Virus record (IMG/VR): IMGVR_UViG_3300037493_006139 | Span: 1-39,380 of that record | Length of the DNA stretch: 39,380 nt | Source: a virus | Direction: 5' to 3' (one strand) | In this document: positions 23,411 to 29,695 of the stretch, piece after piece | How the letters are laid out: each line of letters begins with the position of its first letter | Position numbering within the stretch: the first letter of the stretch is position 1 | Made by a program: the position numbers and the translations under genes | Notes under the pieces: generated by a model | What the model was told of the DNA's origin: nothing | What the model saw: only the letters and a program-made list of their open reading frames with translations | Database searches by the model: none

Positions 23411-23938
23411 TCAGATGGGCATGTCCTCGTCGGTGTGCGGCGGGGGCTCCGGAGGGCGCGGCGCCGGGCGGTGGGCCGTGGGGGCGGCGGGGCGGGGCGC
23501 GGGCACCTTCGGGGCCGGAGCGCCAGCGCCGAGGCCCGCGATGGCGCCGCGCATGCGAGCGGCGAAGGCGCGCTTCTCGGTGTCGGCCATGACGTTCTTC
23601 ATCAGGCCGGCCGTGCCGTCGTTGACCCACTTCACCTTCGCGGTGGTGACGCCGTTGTACTCCTCGTGTGCCACCACAAGGTTGACCTCGTTGGCGTCGA
23701 TGCCGGTGAGGTCGGAGAGGTCGAGCCCCTGCCAGCCGCAGGCGCGGAGGGCCTTCGTGGTGATCTCCAGCGCCTTCTCGCCGAAGGTCCCGTAGTACGG
23801 GAGGTGTTGCCCCTCGAAGCCGGGGGTGAGGATGGTGAAGCCGATGGCCACCTGCTCCTTGCCAGTGCTGGTGAAGCCCAGCTGCGCGGAGACGCCGCGT
23901 GCGCGGTACGTGCCTTCGGGGATGAGGTCGGTCGACAT
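23411..23938 (-). CDS. Single-stranded-DNA-binding protein candidate (SSB-like acidic tail)
   Basis: 175 residues. Residues 1-120 look like a single beta-rich OB-type domain (GTYRARGVSAQLGF, QVAIGFTILTPGFEGQHL, then NEVNLVVAHEEYNGV and KVKWVND). Residues 135-168 are a Pro/Ala-rich flexible linker. The last six residues are DEDMPI, very like the DDDIPF tail by which bacterial SSB recruits partners. It lies 2 bp after the Sak4-like ATPase gene; phage SSBs are often found beside Sak-type annealing proteins. No direct homology to a named SSB family can be shown here, so the call rests on the layout, tail and neighbours. Confidence 0.7.
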   Translation of the reverse strand: MSTDLIPEGTYRARGVSAQLGFTSTGKEQVAIGFTILTPGFEGQHLPYYGTFGEKALEITTKALRACGWQGLDLSDLTGIDANEVNLVVAHEEYNGVTTAKVKWVNDGTAGLMKNVMADTEKRAFAARMRGAIAGLGAGAPAPKVPAPRPAAPTAHRPAPRPPEPPPHTDEDMPI

Positions 23939-23940
23939 GG

Positions 23941-24906
23941 TTAGGCCTTCCTTTCGTTCTGCGTGAGGAGCTGCGAGTTGAGCCAGCTGTTGAGGATGTG
24001 GAGCTTTGCGGTGTCGGCACCGGCGCGACCGATGCCGGCCTCGACCTTCTCGGCCATGCCCAGCTCGAGGGCCTTGCGGCGGATCTCCTCGAGCAGCGCG
24101 GGGTCAGCAACGGGGCCAGCCATGGCGGCCTCGATGTCGGGCCACGAGAGGGGCAGCATCTCGGGGAAGCCGAAGCGATTCTTGGCGTCGTAGCCGGCGG
24201 TGCGCTCGGTGTAGAGCCAGCGCGCGCCTGTCGAGACGCCCTTCACCTTCTTCGTCCTGGCGTCGGTCTTCGCGAAGGTTTCGTGGTTCGCGAAGAGGAC
24301 CGCGTCGCACCACTCCTTGAGCAGTCCGCCCGCCTTGAGGTGCAACTTCAGCTCGTAGCGGTCGAAGTCATCGCCGAGCGGGTTCTTGAAGGTCTTCGCG
24401 TGGCAGTGCCCGAGGAAGAGCACGTTCATCTTTCGCGCCTCGCGCAGGCGCTCGAGCGAGGCGAGCAGCACGCGCCACTCGTCGAGGGCGGCCGTGTACC
24501 CCTTGCCGAAGCCGTACTCCTCGATGTCCTTCATCTTGTCGCGCGCGCAGATGAAGGCCCACAGCATCGGCTCGGCCCAGTCGACCGTGTCGACAACCAG
24601 GGTCTTGTACTGGTGGGGCTCGCGGGTGAGCAGCTCGACGGCGGCCTTCACGTCGGCCCAGCCCTCCGGGGCGGGCAAGCGCTCGATGTCGAGGTGCGCG
24701 GTTCCATCTTCGGCGCCGAGGAAGATGGGGGCCGGGGTCGCGGCGGCGAGGGTGCTCTTGCCGATGCCCTCCACGCCGTAGAGCAGGATGCGCCAGGCGG
24801 CCTGCTGCTTGCCCTTGATGATGCCCGCGAGGGTCATGCGCGAGGGCTGCGGGGTGGGCTTCGGGGCGGCGGTGGGGGTTCCAGACTTCAGGGGGACGGC
24901 GCTCAT
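23941..24906 (-). CDS. Sak4-like RecA-fold ATPase (single-strand annealing / recombination)
   Basis: 321 residues. A disordered Pro/Thr-rich N-terminus (1-25) is followed by an ATPase core: Walker A GVEGIGKST with Lys50, Walker B TLVVDTVDW with Asp106, and a later strand MNVLFLGHCHAK. The length and the AAA_24-type layout fit phage Sak4 proteins, short RecA relatives that anneal single strands together with an SSB. Genes upstream (PD-(D/E)XK nuclease) and downstream (SSB-like) support a recombination and repair operon. The ATG overlaps the nuclease stop (ATGA). Segment order after Walker B resembles other phage Sak4 proteins. Confidence in the ATPase is high, in the exact role moderate. Confidence 0.8.
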   Translation of the reverse strand: MSAVPLKSGTPTAAPKPTPQPSRMTLAGIIKGKQQAAWRILLYGVEGIGKSTLAAATPAPIFLGAEDGTAHLDIERLPAPEGWADVKAAVELLTREPHQYKTLVVDTVDWAEPMLWAFICARDKMKDIEEYGFGKGYTAALDEWRVLLASLERLREARKMNVLFLGHCHAKTFKNPLGDDFDRYELKLHLKAGGLLKEWCDAVLFANHETFAKTDARTKKVKGVSTGARWLYTERTAGYDAKNRFGFPEMLPLSWPDIEAAMAGPVADPALLEEIRRKALELGMAEKVEAGIGRAGADTAKLHILNSWLNSQLLTQNERKA

Positions 24907-25913
24907 GTGGGGCTCTCCTCTTTCGAGATTGCTGACGGGCCGGCCAGCTCGGGGTGGACTTCGGTGAGGCGCTTGAAGCGGGTGGGGTCGTCGAGCGACG
25001 CCGTCCCGGTGCAGACGTCGAAGAACTCGCAGGCGCGCCCGTAGGCGTTGCAGCTGTCGGGGTTGCGCGGGGCTCGGCCCAGGCGCTCGTCCTCGCGGAG
25101 GCGCTGCGCCTGCTGCCAGAGGTCGCGGCGCGCGTCGTCGAGCTCGGACTCCAGCCGGGGCACCTCGATGCGGGCGACGTAGTCGGCCGGGGCCGCCATC
25201 ACGATGTCGGCGATGCGGGCGCCGTACTCCTCCGGCGTCTCATCGGCGAGGCGCTGCCCGGCGTAGAGCTTCCCCTCCTTGGTGAGCTTCCGCTTGTCCT
25301 CGGGCGTCGCCTTGAGCGGGCGCTGGCTGGGCTTGGAGAGGACGTCGTAGATGCAGCCGCGCACCTCGTGGCCCAGGGCGCGGGCGCCGTCGAAGTAGAT
25401 GGAGACCTGCGAGTCCATGCGCAGGCGGCGCCAGTAGTTGCCGCCCGGGGTGAGGTCCTCGCTCGAGGTCTTGTGCTCCATCAGCCAGAGCTGGCTGTCG
25501 GCATCACGCACGACCGCGTCGAGCTTGCCGCTCAGCCGCCAGATCTTCGACTCCGCGCCGGTGTCGGGGTTGACGAGCGCCGTCTCAAACTGCACCTCGA
25601 CCGCGACCGCGGCGAAGGCCTCGCCGGCCCACCGTGCGTGGTAGGCGGCCAGCATCACCTGCGCCTTCACCTTCAAGAAGGCATCGACCTCGGCCGCTCC
25701 CACCACGCGCATCGCAGCGGCAAGGCGATCTTCGGGGTCGATGCCGGGGAGCGCGTGGCACCACCAGGCCTCAAGCCCGGCATGCACGAGGCTCCCGAAG
25801 TCGAGGTCTTCCGACGCGATGAGCGGGCGGTAGCCCTGCAGGTAGGTGAGGGAGTGCTTGCGTGCGCAGAGGCGCGCCGACTTCGCGCGGCTGTTGGTGA
25901 TCAGGACGCTCAC
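24903..25913 (-). CDS. PD-(D/E)XK nuclease of Cas4/RecB type with likely Fe-S cluster
   Basis: 336 residues from the GTG that overlaps the upstream stop. Nuclease motifs are in order: His44 (FGSLVHAGLEAWW), Glu106, Asp132 (GKLDAV) and Glu146-x-Lys148 (MEHKTS). One cysteine lies near the N-terminus (Cys16, LCARKH) and three near the C-terminus (CNAYGRACEFFDVC), the arrangement that holds an iron-sulfur cluster in Cas4 and AddB nucleases. The enzyme would resect DNA ends to give single strands for the Sak4-SSB pair encoded next. The end of the protein is charged and ends in KEESPT. No CRISPR array or other cas gene is present, so a recombination role is more likely than adaptation. Confidence 0.83.
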   Translation of the reverse strand: MSVLITNSRAKSARLCARKHSLTYLQGYRPLIASEDLDFGSLVHAGLEAWWCHALPGIDPEDRLAAAMRVVGAAEVDAFLKVKAQVMLAAYHARWAGEAFAAVAVEVQFETALVNPDTGAESKIWRLSGKLDAVVRDADSQLWLMEHKTSSEDLTPGGNYWRRLRMDSQVSIYFDGARALGHEVRGCIYDVLSKPSQRPLKATPEDKRKLTKEGKLYAGQRLADETPEEYGARIADIVMAAPADYVARIEVPRLESELDDARRDLWQQAQRLREDERLGRAPRNPDSCNAYGRACEFFDVCTGTASLDDPTRFKRLTEVHPELAGPSAISKEESPT

Positions 25914-26218
25914 AGCGCTCGCCCCATCACGCCCAGCATGCCCCGGGCGCGGCCCGAGAACTCGTCGACCTCTTCGCGCAGCTGCTCCCGCTCCATGCGC
26001 TCGCGCTTGGCAACGAGGCGGTGCCCCACCAGCATCGCGTCGGCTTCGATGAGCGCGAACCATTCGAGGACTCGGCTCGGGGCGTGGTCGTTGGCGGCGA
26101 TGGTCTTGCGGATCAGCGTGGAGACTCGCTCCATGCAGCGCATCGCGTTGGCGAGGTCAGCGTCGGCCTGCTCAAGCTCTTCCTGCAGGTTCTCCAGATC
26201 TCCTTCGAGGTCGCTCAC
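25910..26218 (-). CDS. Small coiled-coil protein, unknown function
   Basis: 102 residues from GTG 26218, which overlaps the previous stop (GTGA). Residues 1-30 have a strong heptad pattern (LEGDLENLQEELEQADADLANAM), and residues 55-85 are helical and charged. No enzyme motif or membrane segment is visible. It precedes the nuclease gene with a 4-bp overlap. A structural partner or small regulator role is possible; the family is unknown. Confidence 0.65.
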   Translation of the reverse strand: MSDLEGDLENLQEELEQADADLANAMRCMERVSTLIRKTIAANDHAPSRVLEWFALIEADAMLVGHRLVAKRERMEREQLREEVDEFSGRARGMLGVMGRAL

Positions 26219-26430
26219 GGCGTCACCAGGGCCCGGTAGATCTGCTCTCCGTACTTCGCGAGCTGCGAGCGCTGGTCGACCGACCAGAGGTCCCCGCTGA
26301 TGACCAAGGTCATCGCGACGTCGCCGCGCTCCACGCGCACGCACAACTCCTCAACCCCGTCTCGCTCTCGGCGGGTCGTGCTGAGTCCAAGCGCTCTCGC
26401 TCTCGTCTCGACTGCTTCAAGTTCATTCAT
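26215..26430 (-). CDS. First gene of the leftward operon, small hypothetical protein
   Basis: 71 residues from ATG 26430, with GGGGATGG upstream; a GTG at 26460 would add ten residues but has no better ribosome site. The product is MNELEAVETRARALG followed by a basic RRERDG turn and beta-like segments (ELCVRVERGDVAMTLVISGD), ending with a helix. I do not recognise it. Being first after the leftward promoter candidate, it would be made early. It overlaps the next gene by 4 bp. Confidence 0.6.
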   Translation of the reverse strand: MNELEAVETRARALGLSTTRRERDGVEELCVRVERGDVAMTLVISGDLWSVDQRSQLAKYGEQIYRALVTP

Positions 26431-26552
26431 GGCCCATCCCCGTGTTGCGTCCTGCGTCACTGCGCTGCCTCACTCCGTCTCGACTTCGGGTTGCCCCGAC
26501 TCGCCCAACCCCTTGCCGTCGCCCGCCGACCCGGTTCGTTTCCTCCCCGGTA

Positions 26553-26586
26553 GTGACAACCTAACATCGACCTAATAGGTTAGCAA
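26553..26586. promoter_or_regulatory. Overlapping divergent promoters with palindromic operator
   Basis: Rightward: GTGACA (26553-26558), 17 bp, TAGGTT (26576-26581). Leftward: TTGCTA (complement of 26586-26581), 17 bp, TAGGTT (complement of 26563-26558). The two -10 boxes are exact inverted repeats, AACCTA-N12-TAGGTT, and enclose a palindrome ACCTA-A-TAGGT at 26570-26580. The region is AT-rich within GC-rich surroundings and lies between the first leftward gene (26430) and the RHH gene (26647). It looks like a two-way control region; the bound protein is not known. The rest of 26431-26646 shows no further feature. Confidence 0.6.
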
Positions 26587-26646
26587 GAGGCGACGAATGG
26601 TTCGACGCCGTTTTGAGGCAACGCCGGGGTGAAGTAGGGAGCGCTG

Positions 26647-26859
26647 ATGTCGATCGTGCCGAAGCGGGAGAAGTCGCCAGACGAGGGAGAAGGACGGACC
26701 AGGTCCATCTGGGCGTCCGACAACCTGTGGGAGGAGATCCAGCTCGTCGCGAAGCGCGAGGGCTACTCCACGTCCAAGCTGGTGAGCTTCCTGTTGAGGG
26801 GCGGGCTCGAGGCCTACAAGGCCGAGCGCGCGCGCGAGCGAGCTTCCGAAAAACCCTGA
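26647..26859 (+). CDS. Ribbon-helix-helix (CopG/Arc-type) DNA-binding protein
   Basis: 70 residues, ATG with GGGAG upstream. After a basic N-terminus the sequence has a short strand (TRSIWAS), then helix NLWEEIQLVAKREGYSTS and helix KLVSFLLRGGLEAYKAER, the standard ribbon-helix-helix pattern. Such small dimers bind operator repeats and often regulate their own gene. It lies 61 bp after the palindromic promoter region and 33 bp before the integrase gene, so it may control the leftward operon, the integrase or excision. A recombination directionality factor is an alternative. No CI-type repressor was seen in the window, which makes this the best candidate regulator. Confidence 0.72.
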   Translation: MSIVPKREKSPDEGEGRTRSIWASDNLWEEIQLVAKREGYSTSKLVSFLLRGGLEAYKAERARERASEKP

Positions 26860-26892
26860 CGCTGCCTCGGGTTGCAGGCCCGAGGAGGCAGC

Positions 26893-28107
26893 ATGTCGTA
26901 CCCATCAGGTAAGACGCCCACGCTCACCAGGCGGGGTGAGCCGGCGCCGCGATCATCAGGGTCGGGCGAAGAGCCGCTGGGGTTGGCGTTGACCGGTGCA
27001 GTGCGGTTCCGTGGGGATGAAGTGCAGTCGGCGAGGGCAGTGCGGTTCGACGAGGGGCAGCTCGACCAGCTCGCTCTCGCGTTGGCCGAGCGAATGGCAG
27101 CCCCGAAGGCGAGGTGGACCTTCGGCGAGCTGGGGGCGTTGTGGCTCACCCGCGTGCGTCGGGTGCGTGTGGCGGATGAGAAGCGCAACGTGGCCCAGCT
27201 CCACCCGCTCTTCGCGTGGAAGGAGCACGAGCTCACCCCCGCGATGATCAGCGAGTGGTTCAACCAGCTCCTCGAGATGGGCTTCAGCCCCGTCTCGGTG
27301 AACAAGTACCGCTGCGCTGGGCGGCTGATCGTGCGCGACGCCCAGGCGAATGCCCAATGGGGAGCGGCGAACCCCTTCGACCTGGTGAAGCGGCTGCGCG
27401 AGCCGAAGCGCAAGTACGAGATGCTCTCACTCGACGAGCTGCGCCGCGTGCTGCCCCACCTCCGCCCCCAGGAGCGGCGCATGGTGCGGCTCACCGTCCA
27501 CCTCGGGCTCCGCACCGGCGAGCTCTTCGCCCTCCAGAAGTCGGACGTCGACTTCGCGGCCGGCGTCATCCACGTGCGCCGCAGCCACGGCCGGGCCACC
27601 ACGAAGACAGGGAAGCACCGCACCGTGCCCCTGCTCCATGGCGTGGCTGGCGACCTGATGGACGCAATCCGCGAGTCGCCCACGTCCCTCGTCTTCCCCT
27701 CGGCCGACGGCGGGCTCAAGCGGAGCGACTCGAAGATGAGCCGCGTATTGCGTACTGCGATGGCCGCCGCGGGCGTGGTGACGGGCTACGCCTTCACGTG
27801 CCGCAAGCCCAGCTGCGAGTACAAGATCGAGTTCGCCGGCGAGTGCGCCGACATGGTCTGCCCCGAGCACGGATGGAAGCTCTGGCGCACGCCCAAGGTG
27901 AAGGCCGTGCGCTGGTACGACCTCCGGCACATGGCCGCGACGTTCCACCGGCAGGCCGGCGCGGATCGCCTCGCGGTGAAGCTGTTGCTGGGGCACGCGA
28001 GCGACGTCACCGACGACACGTACACGCACATGGGAGACGACTGGGCCCGGCGCGAGCTGTCGCGGTTCAACCTCGACAGTGGGCCGAGCGTGCAACCCGT
28101 GCGTTGA
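26893..28107 (+). CDS. int: Tyrosine-recombinase integrase with Cys4 insertion
   Basis: 404 residues from ATG 26893, which has GAGGAGG 4 nt upstream; an in-frame TTG at 26872 is less likely. Residues about 75-165 form a helical core-binding domain. The catalytic domain has Arg207 (HLGLRTGELFAL), a beta-hairpin lysine region (TTKTGKHRTVPL), YDLRH at 342-346 with Arg345, LLLGHASD with His368 and the nucleophile Tyr377 (DTYTHMGDD). The first histidine of the HxxR box is Tyr342, an accepted variation. Between Arg207 and the HxxR box lies a Cys4 insertion (C303-x4-C308-x9-C318-x4-C323) like a small zinc ribbon. The tRNA-Thr fragment that is probably attP follows 63 bp later. The enzyme would insert the phage genome into the host chromosome. 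Confidence 0.92.
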   Translation: MSYPSGKTPTLTRRGEPAPRSSGSGEEPLGLALTGAVRFRGDEVQSARAVRFDEGQLDQLALALAERMAAPKARWTFGELGALWLTRVRRVRVADEKRNVAQLHPLFAWKEHELTPAMISEWFNQLLEMGFSPVSVNKYRCAGRLIVRDAQANAQWGAANPFDLVKRLREPKRKYEMLSLDELRRVLPHLRPQERRMVRLTVHLGLRTGELFALQKSDVDFAAGVIHVRRSHGRATTKTGKHRTVPLLHGVAGDLMDAIRESPTSLVFPSADGGLKRSDSKMSRVLRTAMAAAGVVTGYAFTCRKPSCEYKIEFAGECADMVCPEHGWKLWRTPKVKAVRWYDLRHMAATFHRQAGADRLAVKLLLGHASDVTDDTYTHMGDDWARRELSRFNLDSGPSVQPVR

Positions 28108-28111
28108 TTGC

Positions 28112-28140
28112 TTGACTGCTGGCCTGTTCAGGCGTAGCTA
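28112..28140 (+). promoter_or_regulatory. Candidate rightward promoter between integrase and attP-like site
   Basis: TTGACT (28112-28117), 17 bp, TAGCTA (28135-28140). The -35 box matches 5 of 6 consensus bases, the -10 box is weak. It would read across the tRNA fragment toward the replication genes that begin at 28335. If attP is used, integration would separate it from those genes. Confidence 0.35.
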
Positions 28141-28170
28141 GTTGGAACAACCACGCGTCCCCCAGTGAGG

Positions 28171-28217
28171 GCCTACTGATTACGAATCAGTTGCTCTGCC
28201 AACTGAGCTAGGTCGGC
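28171..28217 (-). other. attP: attP candidate: 5' 47 nt of a tRNA-Thr(CGU) gene
   Basis: Read on the minus strand from 28217: acceptor strand GCCGACC, TA, D arm GCTC-AGTTGGCA-GAGC, A, anticodon stem ACTGA/TCAGT around loop TTCGTAA (anticodon CGT, U33, A37), then the start of the variable loop (AGGC). After that the similarity to a tRNA stops: no T arm and no 3' acceptor strand. It lies next to the integrase gene in a non-coding stretch (28108-28334). A gene piece ending soon after the anticodon arm is the expected core of a tRNA attachment site. The 5' half is kept here, whereas most phages keep the 3' part. Confidence 0.7.
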
Positions 28218-28334
28218 GTACTTCTGCTGCACTTCCCACGGACAGTGGGCGGCGGCGAAGTAGCAGACGGCTCACGGTAGCGCAAGCTGACAGTAGGTCC
28301 AGAGCCGAGGGGCGCCCAGCAATGGAGCGCGCCG

Positions 28335-28514
28335 GTGAAGACCAGCAAGAAGCAGAGCGAAGCGGGGTCAGTTTCCATCCTCGGGGCCATTCGGGCCGAC
28401 CAGGCTCGTAGGGAGCAGCGAGCCCTCTCTCAGTCGACTGTGAGGGCGTACGAGAAGCGCGCCCTGGCGGTCCTCCGCGCCACCCCGTTCACCGTCCTCG
28501 CGGGGATGCGCTGA
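28335..28514 (+). CDS. Small basic protein at the start of the replication operon
   Basis: 59 residues from GTG 28335, which has GGAG at 28324-28327 (7 nt spacing). It ends in a TGATG overlap with the next gene. The product starts MKTSKKQSEAG, continues with SILGAIRADQARREQRALSQS and a helix TVRAYEKRALAVLRA, and ends TVLAGMR. It is basic and helical, with no known family. Start site, tight coupling and G/C-ending codons support it as real. It would be the first gene transcribed rightward after the attP region. The 28218-28334 stretch before it shows only a small hairpin (28235-28249). Confidence 0.6.
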   Translation: MKTSKKQSEAGSVSILGAIRADQARREQRALSQSTVRAYEKRALAVLRATPFTVLAGMR

Positions 28515-28765
28515 TGAGTGCCCCCTCGCTCACCCTGCGCCAGCTCCAGGCCCTCGCCGTCGTGAAGGCCAACCGCAGCGCCACCCTCCGCGTCATCGGC
28601 GAGAAGCTCGGCTGCTCCCACGTCGGCGCGCTGCAGCTCATGCAGCGCCTCGAGCGCGCCGGGATGCTCATCTTCGACACCCGCGAGGTGACTCCGCTGG
28701 GTCTCGACACGCTGCGCGGCGCCGTCGGCGCTCTGCAGGCCACCCTCGACGCCGCCGCGGCCTGA
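28514..28765 (+). CDS. Winged-helix (MarR-like) DNA-binding protein
   Basis: 83 residues, ATG overlapping the previous stop. A winged-helix fold is clear: LTLRQLQALAVVKAN (helix 1), SATLRVIGEKLGCSHVGALQLMQRLERAGML (helices 2-3, the HTH) and IFDTREVTPLGLDTLR (wing and last helix). Only the DNA-binding domain is present. It may regulate the replication operon of which it is the second gene. MarR- or LexA-like relationships are possible. It ends 9 bp before the replisome organiser gene. Confidence 0.72.
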   Translation: MSAPSLTLRQLQALAVVKANRSATLRVIGEKLGCSHVGALQLMQRLERAGMLIFDTREVTPLGLDTLRGAVGALQATLDAAAA

Positions 28766-28774
28766 GAGAGCGCC

Positions 28775-29695
28775 GTGCGACGACGCGACATCAGCGCCGA
28801 CTTCTGGCGCGACGAGAAGGTCTTCAGGCTCCCGAGCGATGCGGCACGGCTGTTGCTGCCGGGCCTCTGGCAGCTGGCGGATCGCGAAGGCCGCATCGAA
28901 GATCGGGCCTTCAACATCGGCATTGAGATCCGTCCGTGGGACGTCCAGGGCACCGAAGAACTGCTCGGAATCCTCGCCGAAGCGGGTCTGATCATCCGTT
29001 ACGAGGTCGCCGGACAGCGTCTCATCAGCCTCAAGCCCGACGCTTGGAAGCGCTACCAGCGGCCCCATCCGAACGAAGTAGCCTCCAAACTACCCGGAAT
29101 CCCTGAAGGGTTTGAGTACGGAGCACCTAGGTCAGAAGTACGGAACACCAAGGAGCTCCGTGCACGCGCGGGATCTTCGGGATCTTCGGGATCTTCGGGA
29201 TCTTCGGGATCTTCGGGATCTGATGGCGGAGCACCTAGGTCATCCGCGAGTCGCACCAAGCCGAAGGCACAGGCGGAACTGCCCAACGTCGTGCCGGCGC
29301 CGCCACCCCCAGCACCGCGACCGCCGACACGCATCGGGAAGATCCACGAGTGGTTCCTCGAAGAGCGCGCCGGGCGCCTGACGGACAAGCCGCCCTACGG
29401 GCTGGCCATGGCCGCGGCGCCACCGGACCAGCCACCGAACTGGGCCCTCTCCGGCGCCACCCTCACGAGCTGGTGCGCGCTCTTCCCGGACTGGACCGAG
29501 GAGGACCAGGACAACGCCGTCAAGGCGATGATCTGCCACTGGCTGCTCGAGCCCTACTGGGCCGCACCCGTCGACAAGAAAACTGGCCAGCCCGGCGTGC
29601 CGTACCCGTGGGGCGCGTTCCTCACCGAGGGCCAGTGGCGCAAGGCCTACGAGAAGCTCGCCGGCCCTGAGCCCATCGCGGCAGGTGCCCATTGA
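28775..29695 (+). CDS. Replisome organiser / replication initiator (winged-helix N-terminus)
   Basis: 306 residues, GTG start after GAGAGAG. Residues 1-110 have the layout of phage replication-initiator N-termini: DFWRDEKVFRLPSDAARLLL (a winged-helix segment), then LADREGRIEDRAFNIGIEIRPW and LAEAGLIIRYEV. A low-complexity linker (about 115-190) holds GAPRS twice and a Gly-Ser-Ser repeat encoded by a 9-bp tandem array. The C-terminal part (about 190-300) contains WFLEERAGRLTDKPPYGL and a Trp-rich end. It precedes a DnaB-like helicase gene, which such proteins load. Like lambda O, the gene probably contains the origin it recognises. Confidence 0.75.
   Translation: MRRRDISADFWRDEKVFRLPSDAARLLLPGLWQLADREGRIEDRAFNIGIEIRPWDVQGTEELLGILAEAGLIIRYEVAGQRLISLKPDAWKRYQRPHPNEVASKLPGIPEGFEYGAPRSEVRNTKELRARAGSSGSSGSSGSSGSSGSDGGAPRSSASRTKPKAQAELPNVVPAPPPPAPRPPTRIGKIHEWFLEERAGRLTDKPPYGLAMAAAPPDQPPNWALSGATLTSWCALFPDWTEEDQDNAVKAMICHWLLEPYWAAPVDKKTGQPGVPYPWGAFLTEGQWRKAYEKLAGPEPIAAGAH
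29116..29242 (+). repeat. Candidate origin: iteron-like repeats and a GATC array inside the replication-initiator gene
   Basis: A 16-bp repeat CGGAGCACCTAGGTCA occurs at 29119-29134 and 29227-29242, with a degenerate copy (CGGAACACCAAGG) at 29141. The exact copies contain the palindrome ACCTAGGT. Between them lies a tandem array of the 9-mer GGGATCTTC, 5.8 copies from 29170 to 29221, which gives six GATC sites spaced 9 bp apart. Repeats inside the initiator gene resemble lambda ori. The window also encodes a Dam-like adenine methylase (32977) that could mark these GATC sites. All of it is also coding, so it could reflect protein-level repeats. Confidence 0.55.

Noticed and set aside
24903-25913. 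Cas4 as part of a CRISPR system
   Set aside because: There is no repeat array or other cas gene; the recombination neighbours point to a RecB-type role.
28171-28217. Functional tRNA-Thr gene
   Set aside because: The T arm and 3' acceptor strand are absent, so no mature tRNA can form from the phage copy alone.
28208-28390. 60-codon minus-strand ORF over the attP flank
   Set aside because: No ribosome site or domain; it overlaps the tRNA fragment and the start of a better supported plus-strand gene.
29170-29221. CRISPR-like or microsatellite array
   Set aside because: The unit is 9 bp with no spacers and is in frame with a Gly-Ser linker; an origin repeat or linker repeat explains it better.
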